A DNA stretch of 22,237 nt from an uncultured Acetatifactor sp. (GTDB lineage: Bacteria; Bacillota; Clostridia; Lachnospirales; Lachnospiraceae), in assembly GCA_910585665.1 (NCBI GenBank), contig CAJUFI010000071.1:1-22237 (forward strand), written 5' to 3'. A program made the translations under genes and the position numbers. The notes under the pieces were generated by a model. The model was not told the origin of the DNA and did no database searches. It saw only the letters and a list, made by a program, of their open reading frames with translations. This document shows, piece by piece, positions 1-6,310 of the stretch (its first letter is position 1; the number at the start of each line of letters is the position of its first letter).

Positions 1-69
1 CTTACCAGACTGGATTCCCACCAGCTATATATTCGGCACCGAACTGGCGCACACCTCGTTTTGTTTATA

Positions 70-333
70 TTATATATTTTTCTGTTTTTCGCTATCCGGT
101 AACAACCCAATAAAAAATTCCGAAAAATCTACACCATAGATTTGTTTTAAGGCGAGAAAGTCACTAATCCGTATGTTCCGGGTGCCGGTTTCGATTTTGG
201 AATAAGTGCTACGTGACATATTGCTGCCCATAAGATGTAATTTAGCCACTAATTCTGATTGCGAGTAACCAAATCTTTCCCTTAGAATTTTTAAATTTTC
301 TCCTATGCTTATATCTTGTAGAAACCATTGCAT
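70..333 (-). CDS. Small XRE-family HTH regulator
   Basis: This 87-residue protein is almost entirely one Cro/C1-type helix-turn-helix domain and probably acts as a DNA-binding repressor. Residues about 11-66 carry the typical pattern: GENLKILRERFGYSQSELV, then a Ser/Thr-rich recognition helix and the SKIETGTRNIRISDFLALK segment that closes the five-helix fold. No sensor or protease domain is attached, so it would be a stand-alone repressor such as those controlling mobile elements. The coding sequence is AT-rich, unlike everything to the right of about 990. It is transcribed away from the DUF6809-like gene, and two 47-bp direct repeats lie just upstream of it, so they could be its operators (inference). 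The exact target is unknown. Confidence 0.8.
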   Translation of the reverse strand: MQWFLQDISIGENLKILRERFGYSQSELVAKLHLMGSNMSRSTYSKIETGTRNIRISDFLALKQIYGVDFSEFFIGLLPDSEKQKNI

Positions 334-689
334 AACAGCACCTCTTTTGCCTGCGGCTACCCAAAACCCTTATATTGATTGTAGCAAGCCGAAATGATTT
401 GTCTGGGACTGTAGGGGCGCAGTATCCTCTTTTCTTCGACCAATTAGTCACATTTTTACTTGATTGTAGCAAAATAAAATGCTATAAATGGGACTGTAGG
501 GTCGCAACTGTATTTTTTCTTTATATGCTAATTCTATGGTACGAAAGGAAAGCTGATTGAATGGATTAGAGAAAATGGAAAAGTAGCAAGAAAAGAAACA
601 CAGAAAGAATTCTTAAAAACGGTTTTTATGAATAATACAACAGAAAATCAGAATAAAAGTGGCAAACAAATCATAAAGGAGAGATACAT
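334..689. other. AT-rich divergent intergenic region
   Basis: This gap separates the leftward XRE gene from the rightward small gene at 690. It holds the paired 47-bp repeats (375-506) and a short coding-like fragment (532-708). I see no intact gene larger than about 60 codons that looks real, and no RNA gene. Confidence 0.6.
375..506. repeat. Two 47-bp imperfect direct repeats
   Basis: Copy one is at 375-421 and copy two at 460-506, an offset of 85 bp. Both begin TTGATTGTAGCAA and both carry TGGGACTGTAGGG 29 bases after their first base, followed by a one-base difference and CGCA. The middle section diverges. In copy two the arms TAGCA and TGCTA can form a small hairpin; copy one lacks this. 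The repeats lie between the divergent XRE gene and the DUF6809-like gene, where operators, iterons or element-specific repeats would be expected. Two diverged units do not make a CRISPR array. Confidence 0.7.
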
Positions 690-708
690 ATGGCAGCGTA
701 TGATTTAG
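532..708 (+). pseudogene. Coding-like fragment, no good start
   Basis: Reading from 532 (just after an in-frame TAA at 529-531) gives about 58 codons of plausible lysine- and glutamate-rich protein, including KGKLIEWIRENGKVARKETQ, ending at TAG 706-708 inside the start of the next gene. The only in-frame ATG is late (630) and there is no ribosome binding site for it, so this looks like the tail of a gene whose front has been lost. The fragment overlaps the next gene by 19 bases. Family not recognised. It could equally be chance in AT-rich DNA. Confidence 0.3.
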
Positions 709-965
709 AAGAATTTGTAAATCCGTGTGTTGCTGAGAAATTAGCATCGACTTACAAAAAAGATGAAACATACATGGAATTGCTAAAACAGGCGGATGCA
801 ATATATGATAAGTTATTAGAGGATTTAACTGGCAATCAAGCCGAACTACTGGAACAATATTTTGAAGCTACCGTTGCGACAACAGCCAGACGCGATGCAT
901 TGACTTATATACAGGGAATGAAGAATATGTATAATTTGTCGATAGTTCTACAGAACAAGCAATAA
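690..965 (+). CDS. DUF6809-like small helical protein
   Basis: This 91-residue protein has an excellent ribosome binding site (AAAGGAGAG at 675-683, six bases before ATG), which fixes the start. It is predicted to be wholly alpha-helical: a short N-terminal region, then two amphipathic helices around residues 22-50 (YMELLKQADAIYDKLLEDLT) and 53-85. The layout, with a 'LL..LT..Q.ELLEQY' centre and a final conserved helix ending near a hydrophobic stretch, resembles DUF6809 proteins. Those are small, of unknown function, and often found in integrative elements and phages of Clostridia. The family assignment is from memory of the pattern. The gene lies in the same AT-rich block as the XRE regulator and is the last gene before the compositional switch near 985. 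Confidence 0.6.
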   Translation: MAAYDLEEFVNPCVAEKLASTYKKDETYMELLKQADAIYDKLLEDLTGNQAELLEQYFEATVATTARRDALTYIQGMKNMYNLSIVLQNKQ

Positions 966-984
966 TAAAACATATAGGTAGGTA

Positions 985-1330
985 TAGGTGAAATCCACCG
1001 GCTGCGCCTGGCTGATGTATTCCGTTACAATATTGTTCAGCTGCTCCGCCCGCTCCCTGTTGGGCTCGTCATGAATCAGACAGGTGGCCGGTTTCCGTGT
1101 GTAATCCTCCTCCAGAAAATGCTGTATGCGCATTCTTGTCTTGGTCTTCATGCCGGACGCTATAAAGGGCTGATCCATAAAATGCTCCAGATTCTCCTCC
1201 GAAAAGGAATATCTTGTCCACCATCGTGCTGGTCAGGAGACCCTGCCTGTAAAATGTCCGCAGAGAGAATTGCAGACGTGGCCTTTCGCTCAGGGGATCC
1301 TGGAAGCCTTCGGCACCTGGCAGAAGAAGA
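985..1330 (-). pseudogene. Decayed and truncated gene remnant
   Basis: The minus strand contains a protein-like stretch broken into two frames. One frame reads PLSERPRLQFSLRTFYRQG and on to STMVDKIF (about 1300 down to 1210). The other continues as FSEENLEHFMDQPFIASGMK and runs to NNIVTEYISQAQPVDFT, ending near 985. Joining them needs a frameshift near 1205-1215. The second frame then runs into AT-rich sequence and stops at 948. The GC-rich codon use matches the right-hand chromosome, so this looks like a host gene damaged by frameshift and cut off where the AT-rich island begins. Protein family not recognised. Confidence 0.4.
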
Positions 1331-1447
1331 GCGTCCTCGGATAAAACCCCAGGGAGTTCAGCCTGCCTGTGCCGCGGAGTCTATCCGGCAGACAGCCATC
1401 AGACAACCCGGAGTCCCTCCCGCAGTCGTCCGGCAGACAGTCCGGAT

Positions 1448-2128
1448 TCAGCTCTTCCGGGGAGCACTGGCGCTGGCGATTTTCTTCAGGGTGGCGTTCG
1501 TCCCCAGGAGCATGAACACATCATCCTTCTTGGTGGGCTGATCCGCGGGGGGATTCACCAGAAGCGTCCCGCCCCGCTTGATGGCGATGGCGTTCACCCC
1601 GTATTTCTCGCGCAGCTTCAGCTGGCGCAGATCCTTGCCGATCCAGTCAAAAGGGGTGATGATCTCGCCGATGGAGTACTCGGAGGACAACTCAATGGTA
1701 TCGAACATATTATTGAACGCCAAATCGTTTGCCAGCTGGACGCCGATTTCTTTCTCCGGATAGACGATTTTGTCCGCGCCTATTTTGGTCAGAATCTTTC
1801 CCTGCTTTTCGTCGTAAGCCTTGGCGATGACCTGGCAGATGCCCTGCTCCTTGGCCCAGATGGTGGCCAGCACGGAGGCGTCCAGGCTGTGGCCGATGGA
1901 GATTACCGCGCCGTCGAAGTTCCTGCCGCCCAGCTCCTCCAGGGCTTCATCGTTGGTCAGATCCACGCACATGGCCAGGGTCACATAATCGGCGATCTGA
2001 CGGACGCGGTGCTCGTTGCGGTCTATGGCCAGCACCTTGCAGCCGTTGGCTTCCAGCTGGATGGCCACGCTGCTGCCGAACCTTCCCAGGCCGATGACGA
2101 TGTATTCTTTCTGTGAGTATTTTTTCAT
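1448..2128 (-). CDS. ktrA: Potassium uptake regulatory subunit, TrkA/KtrA
   Basis: This 226-residue cytoplasmic protein is the nucleotide-binding gating subunit of a Ktr-type potassium transporter. Residues 8-125 form an RCK_N Rossmann domain with the dinucleotide-binding motif GLGRFG at 13-18 and an acidic residue, Asp36, after the second strand (VLAIDRNE). Residues about 140-218 form the RCK_C domain. KtrA forms octameric rings that bind ATP/ADP or c-di-AMP and gate the KtrB dimer (known for the family). One RCK_N/RCK_C pair matches KtrA rather than the doubled TrkA. The start is supported by AAGGAGG (complement of 2137-2143), eight bases upstream. The gene follows ktrB on the same strand after 141 bases and is probably co-transcribed with it. 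The last residues (about 216-226) are Ala/Ser-rich and likely disordered. Confidence 0.93.
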   Translation of the reverse strand: MKKYSQKEYIVIGLGRFGSSVAIQLEANGCKVLAIDRNEHRVRQIADYVTLAMCVDLTNDEALEELGGRNFDGAVISIGHSLDASVLATIWAKEQGICQVIAKAYDEKQGKILTKIGADKIVYPEKEIGVQLANDLAFNNMFDTIELSSEYSIGEIITPFDWIGKDLRQLKLREKYGVNAIAIKRGGTLLVNPPADQPTKKDDVFMLLGTNATLKKIASASAPRKS

Positions 2129-2269
2129 GGATCAATCCTCCTTATTTTTGTTCCGCATCTGCCCCGCCAGTACCCGGACATGGGCATGGGCACTGGATGG
2201 GGCAGATGCTGTTTCAAATCAAAATGCCGAAAGCCGCTGCAGACAAGGCCGTGCTTCAGGGGCGCTCTG

Positions 2270-3622
2270 TCAGCCGATGATGACCTTGCCGTCCGCATAG
2301 GAAACGCTGTCCGACGGTGTGTGGCTGTTGAAGACCAGCGCCAGGGTGATGGGGCCGATCCTGCCCAGGTACATGGTGAGGGTCACGATCAGCTTCCCGG
2401 CGGGAGACAGAACCCCCGTGAGCCCCCGTGACAGCCCCACTGTGGCGATGGCGGAGGTCATTTCATATAAAGTATCCAGAAAATCGCTTCGCTGGACGGC
2501 CAGCAGAGCGATGGTCAGTACCACCAGCACGGAGAAGCTGAAGGTGACGATGGCCACACATCTGCGGATGGTCTCGTCCGCAATCTTCCGGTTCATGACA
2601 GTGACATCCTTCTTCCCCTTGATATTGGCCAGCATGGAAGCCAGCAGCAGAACGATGGTGACGGTCTTGATGCCGCCCGCCGTCCCCGCCGGGGAGCCTC
2701 CGATGAACATGAAGATCAGGTAGGACAGGCAGGAAGCGGGCCGAAAGGCCTCCTGGGGAATGGTGGCGAAGCCCGCGGTCCGCAAGGTGACGGACTGAAA
2801 CAGGGACGCCATCGTCTTTCCGGGCCAGTCTAAAGGCCCCAGTGTCTGGGGATTGTCATATTCGAACAGCAAAGTCAAAACGGTACCGGCCAGCACCAGG
2901 AACGCCGTAGCCAGAATGGCGATTTTCGTGTGGACGCTCATTTTACGGGAATAAGCGCCCTCCGCAGCCCCCCGGCGGGGACGGAGCACGCGCAGGATTT
3001 CCCAGTACACCGGAAAGCCCAGGCCGCTGGCGATAATCAGGTAGACCGTGGTGACATTTATGATGACATTGTCCCTATAGGCGCAGAAGCTGTTGCCCCC
3101 CAAAAGGTCTATCCCGGCGTTGCAGAAAGCGGATACCGCGTGGAAAATACTGTACCAGATTCCTTTCAGGCCGTATTCCGGAATGAAGACAAGTGAGTAG
3201 CACACCGCGCCGATGCCCTCCAGCAACAATGTTACCTTCAAAATGCGCATGGTCATCCGCACCAGGCCTGTCAGGGTGTCCAGGTTATAGGCGCTCTGAA
3301 TCAGCATCCTGTCCGGCAGGGTGATCCTGCGTCGGAACAGGCATAGGACGAGGGTGGTGAAGGTCACGATGCCTAAGCCCCCGAACTGGATCAGCAGCAG
3401 GAGCACCACTTGCCCGAAGAGGGAGAAGGTCTGGCCGATGTTGATTGTGGACAGGCCCGTGACGCAGATGCTGGAGGTGGACACGAAGAGGGAGTCCAGA
3501 AAGCCGATGGCCTGCCCGGGCCTGGTGCTGATTGGGAGCATCAAAAGCAGCGTCCCCAGCAGCGCCCCCATGAGGAAGCCCAGCATGATGATTCCGGTTG
3601 TGGTGGTTTTTCGTTTTTTCAT
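2270..3622 (-). CDS. ktrB: Potassium channel subunit, TrkH/KtrB
   Basis: This 450-residue integral membrane protein is the ion-conducting subunit of a Ktr/Trk potassium uptake system, driven by membrane potential and often Na+-coupled. The four pore-loop repeats of the superfamily are all visible: STSSICVTGLS near the N-terminus, AFCNAGIDLLGG, SVTLRTAGFATI and SAIATVGLSRGL. Each contains the conserved glycine that lines the selectivity filter. Hydrophobic segments flank each loop, as expected for four M1-P-M2 units, and the length is typical of KtrB. It starts the ktrB-ktrA operon, with a near-consensus promoter at 3709-3737. No strong Shine-Dalgarno sequence precedes the ATG. Instead a 5-bp hairpin (GACGC-AAAA-GCGTC, 3632-3645) lies in the leader nine bases before the start codon, which might limit translation. 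Confidence 0.93.
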   Translation of the reverse strand: MKKRKTTTTGIIMLGFLMGALLGTLLLMLPISTRPGQAIGFLDSLFVSTSSICVTGLSTINIGQTFSLFGQVVLLLLIQFGGLGIVTFTTLVLCLFRRRITLPDRMLIQSAYNLDTLTGLVRMTMRILKVTLLLEGIGAVCYSLVFIPEYGLKGIWYSIFHAVSAFCNAGIDLLGGNSFCAYRDNVIINVTTVYLIIASGLGFPVYWEILRVLRPRRGAAEGAYSRKMSVHTKIAILATAFLVLAGTVLTLLFEYDNPQTLGPLDWPGKTMASLFQSVTLRTAGFATIPQEAFRPASCLSYLIFMFIGGSPAGTAGGIKTVTIVLLLASMLANIKGKKDVTVMNRKIADETIRRCVAIVTFSFSVLVVLTIALLAVQRSDFLDTLYEMTSAIATVGLSRGLTGVLSPAGKLIVTLTMYLGRIGPITLALVFNSHTPSDSVSYADGKVIIG

Positions 3623-3708
3623 AGTATTTCTGACGCAAAAGCGTCCCTTTCCGCTTTCCTGATTTTCATGCCTCCGTCATATTTTGGAAGGAATTGATTC
3701 TGGATGTT

Positions 3709-3737
3709 AGTATACTACGAAAAACTGAAACTGTCAA
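3709..3737 (-). promoter_or_regulatory. Sigma-A promoter of ktrB-ktrA
   Basis: On the minus strand, TTGACA (complement of 3732-3737) is followed by a 17-base spacer and TATACT (complement of 3709-3714). The -35 is perfect and the -10 differs at one base. Transcription would start near 3702, leaving a leader of about 80 bases before ktrB. Confidence 0.8.
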
Positions 3738-3752
3738 AATATACCCAGGCGC

Positions 3753-3800
3753 AACCCCCGACTTTCATGCGGGGTGGAACAGCTCGTTGCATGGGGGGTT
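3753..3800 (-). terminator. Imperfect hairpin after the XRE-FlhA-like gene
   Basis: Arms AACCCCC (3753-3759) and GGGGGTT (3794-3800) enclose a second pair, CATGC (3766-3770) and GCATG (3789-3793). Together they form a bulged stem just downstream of the regulator's stop codon and just upstream of the ktrB promoter. There is no T-run after it in the minus direction, so termination is only a possibility. Confidence 0.3.
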
Positions 3801-3849
3801 ACTGTGAACTTAGGAGTGCCATACAGGATACTGTCAACGCAGGCGGCCA

Positions 3850-4767
3850 TCAGGTATTCTGTACCGGTCGCTGCCCCAGGATGAGGTAGAAATTGTCGTT
3901 CCGGCAGATTTCCAGGATAATCTGTGCGGCCAGATCCTGCGCGCTTGCGGCGGGGTTCCGGCGCAGGGCGCATTCCATAACCTCTATCATCTTCGGAAGG
4001 TAGCAGATGGAATTGCCCTTGGACAGGACGATTTTTGCTGTCTCCGTGAGCAAGCCGTAGGATATCTTCTCGGGCACGATATCCTCGATTAAAGCGGGAT
4101 ATTCGAATCTCAGGTTGTCCACGATATTTTTCAACAGATCCGGATACAGGATTTCGTGATATTTGTTCTGTATGGTTTCCTCCAGTTTTCCAATCATATA
4201 TTCCGCTGTCTTCTCGTCAACGGTCTCCAGCACTTCGGAATACAGCACATTATGAAAAGAAAGAACCATGAATTCCTTCTTGCCCATTGCGGCGTGATTG
4301 TTGTCCCGGAGACGGATGATCGGCACCCAGGTGCCCTCTCCTGCCAGCCGCCTTCTCATGTTGTGTATCAGTTCCGCGAAGGGGCTGTCCTCCAGAAATG
4401 CGGGCACCACCTCCGTTCCGAACACCAGTTCCAGCGGCGCCAGGCTTCCCCGCATGAGTTTGCCCATCTCCGATTGCGCATTCTGTATGAAATCAGGGGC
4501 AAAGACACCTGCGGGATTCGTTTCCGTTGTCTTTGGCTCCGGCTCCTCGCACAGGCCCAGCAGCCAGTCCGTGCTGACCTCCAGAATGCCCGCCAGGTCT
4601 GCCAGCATGGAGATGTCGGGAAGGCTGGCGCCCCGCTCCCATTTGCTCACCGCCTGGGGCGTGATGCCCAGCCGCCCGGCCAGTTCCTCCTGGGTCATGT
4701 TCCTGTTCTGGCGGCTGTTGGAAAGCCGCAGTCCAATCTGCATCAGTTCGTTTACTTTACTCGCCAT
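3850..4767 (-). CDS. XRE regulator fused to FlhA-like domain
   Basis: This 305-residue protein has an N-terminal Cro/C1 helix-turn-helix (residues about 13-68: MTQEELAGRLGITPQAVSKW then DISMLADLAGILEVSTDWLL), a Pro/Thr-rich linker (74-95), and a C-terminal domain (about 110-292). That domain follows the pattern of the cytoplasmic domain of FlhA/SctV (FHIPEP family). It has PLELVFGTEVVP, an R-R-x-L-A helix, VPIIRLRDN (148-156, matching the family's PxxRIRDN), and NLRFEYPALIEDIVP (218-232, matching the LLD-x6-P-L-ED-VP segment). After these comes an L-x-K/SICYLPKMIEVME segment, matching the family's VSIRDLRTILE. The export-gate membrane half of FlhA is absent and no flagellar genes lie nearby. 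I infer a soluble ligand- or protein-sensing regulator. The start is ATG 4767, with GAGGAG seven bases upstream (complement of 4775-4780). A GTG at 4782 would add five residues but overlaps that site. HTH certain; FlhA similarity judged by eye. Confidence 0.85.
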   Translation of the reverse strand: MASKVNELMQIGLRLSNSRQNRNMTQEELAGRLGITPQAVSKWERGASLPDISMLADLAGILEVSTDWLLGLCEEPEPKTTETNPAGVFAPDFIQNAQSEMGKLMRGSLAPLELVFGTEVVPAFLEDSPFAELIHNMRRRLAGEGTWVPIIRLRDNNHAAMGKKEFMVLSFHNVLYSEVLETVDEKTAEYMIGKLEETIQNKYHEILYPDLLKNIVDNLRFEYPALIEDIVPEKISYGLLTETAKIVLSKGNSICYLPKMIEVMECALRRNPAASAQDLAAQIILEICRNDNFYLILGQRPVQNT

Positions 4768-4802
4768 TTTCTGTCTCCTCACTTTTTATTTGTCCTATTC
4801 GA

Positions 4803-4816
4803 ATCATCCGGATGAT
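4803..4816. promoter_or_regulatory. 14-bp perfect palindrome, candidate operator
   Basis: ATCATCCGGATGAT is perfectly self-complementary. It lies just downstream of the predicted transcription start of the XRE-FlhA-like gene and 35 bases before its start codon, which is where an autorepressing dimeric HTH protein would bind. Binding by this protein is inference. Confidence 0.5.
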
Positions 4817-4826
4817 GCCTGTTGTT

Positions 4827-4855
4827 ACTATAACAGAAAACAGGAAGGCTGTAAA
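4827..4855 (-). promoter_or_regulatory. Promoter of the XRE-FlhA-like gene
   Basis: On the minus strand TTTACA (complement of 4850-4855), a 17-base spacer and TATAGT (complement of 4827-4832) each match consensus at five of six bases. The start would fall near 4820, directly before the palindrome at 4803-4816. Confidence 0.65.
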
Positions 4856-5408
4856 ACAACGAGCGGTTCACCTGCACCTAAACCGTGATTCAGCGCAAGA
4901 ACATTCTCTGCCTTATGGCCCCGGCAGCTGAACCAGGATTTTCTGAGAGACCGTTCGGATGCACGTTCTGCCCTGGAGTTCTGCCGGAGAGCCAGTGAAG
5001 GAGGCCTGGGAGATATAGGAATGATGGACTGATTGCGGGTGATAGATAGCAATATAGAAGATAGCAGTGCGGCGATGAGGAGTGCGCAATGTAGGATTTC
5101 CCATCGCAGGAAATAAGGAATTGTCTACAAATAACTGATGCAAGTTTATAGCCGTTTTCGTTGTATTTCTGGGCTTTCTCCTAAACAAGTTGCATCAGTT
5201 ATTTTCCGACAATTCCTAAAGGCAGAATGTGCGAAGGTTTTCCGGAACAGTCCGTGGGCGGCGCGCCGTCTGCTCAGCCATTCGCAGTTAAACTTACCAG
5301 GGAGACCGGCTGGCGGCGAAGGAGAAAGGGAAGGCGCGCCTGAGGAGAGGGTGATGTTGGAATTTGGAATTTTCTGCTAAGGTTCTTGGCCAAAAGCTGA
5401 ATAAAATA
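4856..5408. other. Intergenic region without a recognised gene
   Basis: This gap lies between two divergent units. It holds the palindromic element at 5116-5217 and no open reading frame with a convincing start or family pattern; the frames present lack ribosome binding sites. Base composition is intermediate. Confidence 0.6.
5116..5217. repeat. Palindromic element A (about 102 bp)
   Basis: Two long complementary arms face each other. The left arm at 5116-5148 reads AGGAATTGTC, three variable bases, then AAATAACTGATGCAA. The right arm at 5183-5217 is its reverse complement with about three mismatches next to each other and a small length difference near the loop. The arms are separated by about 34 bases. 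There are no T-runs at either edge, so it is not a classical terminator. Size and symmetry suggest a non-autonomous palindromic repeat (MITE- or REP-like) or a large RNA hairpin. Confidence 0.75.
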
Positions 5409-5437
5409 TTGCTTATAGGTAACAGATATGATAAAAT
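5409..5437 (+). promoter_or_regulatory. Promoter of nagB-nagA
   Basis: TTGCTT (5409-5414), a 17-base spacer and TAAAAT (5432-5437) form a sigma-A promoter. Transcription would start near 5444, giving a leader of about 100 bases that contains the hairpin at 5455-5492. Confidence 0.65.
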
Positions 5438-5454
5438 GAATCTATGTTTAGAAG

Positions 5455-5492
5455 GGAAGTAGTGCGTTTTGACGGGACGCACTTCCTTTTTT
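5455..5492 (+). terminator. Leader hairpin plus T-run before nagB
   Basis: AGTGCG (5461-5466) pairs with CGCACT (5478-5483), and GGA/TCC outside it can extend the stem over a bulge. Six T residues follow at 5487-5492. It lies between the predicted nagB promoter and the nagB start, so it may be an attenuator. Its inner stem is short, so the strength is uncertain. Confidence 0.5.
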
Positions 5493-5545
5493 ACCTTGGA
5501 TATTTCCGTCAATTGAGTGTAGCAGGAAAGGAAGTTGGTGCAACT

Positions 5546-6310
5546 ATGAGAATCTATGCAGCAAAGGACTACAACGACATGAGCCGGAAGGCGGCGAATC
5601 TGATTTCTGCCCAGGTCATCATGAAGCCGGACGCGGTGCTGGGGCTTGCCACCGGATCCACGCCGGTAGGGGCTTACGAGCAGCTGGTGGCCTGGAACAA
5701 GAAGGGGGACCTGGACTTTTCCGGTGTCCGCAGCGTGAACCTGGACGAGTACAAGGGGCTGTCCGGTGAACATGACCAGAGCTACCGTTATTTCATGAAT
5801 CACAATCTGTTCGACCATGTGAATATCAGGAAAGAGAATACCAACGTGCCCAACGGCCTGGCGCAGGACGCGGAGGAGGAGTGCAGGCGCTACGACCAGG
5901 TGATTCGGGACATGGGCTGCATTGATTTGCAGCTGTTAGGCATCGGCGGCAACGGGCACATCGGATTCAATGAGCCCTGCGACGTGTTTGAGAAGGGCAC
6001 CCATGTGGTGACGCTGACGGAGGAGACCAGGCAGAGCAACGCCAGGTTCTTCGCTTCTATAGACGAAGTGCCCACCCACGCCCTGACCATGGGGATCGGC
6101 GGCATCATGGGCGCGAAGAAGGTGCTGTTGCTGGCATCCGGCGAAGCCAAGGCCAAAGCGCTGTACGATTCCTGTTTCGGCCCTGTCACCCCCGGCGTGC
6201 CCGCTTCCATTCTGCAGTTCCACAGGGACGCCGTCATCATCGCGGACGAAGCGGCGCTGGCTGAGATTCGCAAGAAGATAGGCTGGGAGGGAGAAGTCTA
6301 TGATAATTAA
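5546..6310 (+). CDS. nagB: Glucosamine-6-phosphate deaminase
   Basis: NagB converts glucosamine 6-phosphate to fructose 6-phosphate and ammonia, the last step of amino-sugar catabolism, in the cytoplasm. The 254-residue length is typical. Visible motifs are the phosphate-binding LGLATGSTPVGAY (32-44), NLDEYKGL (65-72) with Asp67 at the position of the catalytic Asp72 of E. coli, and GIGGNGHIGFNEP (132-144) carrying His138 and Glu143. E. coli Asp141 is replaced here by Asn136, which I recall as common in Gram-positive enzymes. The frame is open from an upstream ATG at 5444, but homology starts at MRIYAAKDYN, so 5546 is chosen. AAAGGAAG (5527-5534) precedes it, and a small AGTTG-GTG-CAACT hairpin ends right at the ATG. 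The stop overlaps nagA by 11 bases, indicating translational coupling. Confidence 0.95.
   Translation: MRIYAAKDYNDMSRKAANLISAQVIMKPDAVLGLATGSTPVGAYEQLVAWNKKGDLDFSGVRSVNLDEYKGLSGEHDQSYRYFMNHNLFDHVNIRKENTNVPNGLAQDAEEECRRYDQVIRDMGCIDLQLLGIGGNGHIGFNEPCDVFEKGTHVVTLTEETRQSNARFFASIDEVPTHALTMGIGGIMGAKKVLLLASGEAKAKALYDSCFGPVTPGVPASILQFHRDAVIIADEAALAEIRKKIGWEGEVYDN

Noticed and set aside
375..506. CRISPR array from two 47-bp repeats with a 38-bp spacer
   Set aside because: Only two diverged copies exist, with variable centres and no cas genes.
4768..4782. GTG start for the XRE-FlhA-like gene
   Set aside because: The GTG overlaps the ribosome binding site that serves ATG 4767.
5444..5545. 34-residue N-terminal extension of NagB
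   Set aside because: NagB homology begins at 5546, and the extension would run through the leader hairpin and its T-run.
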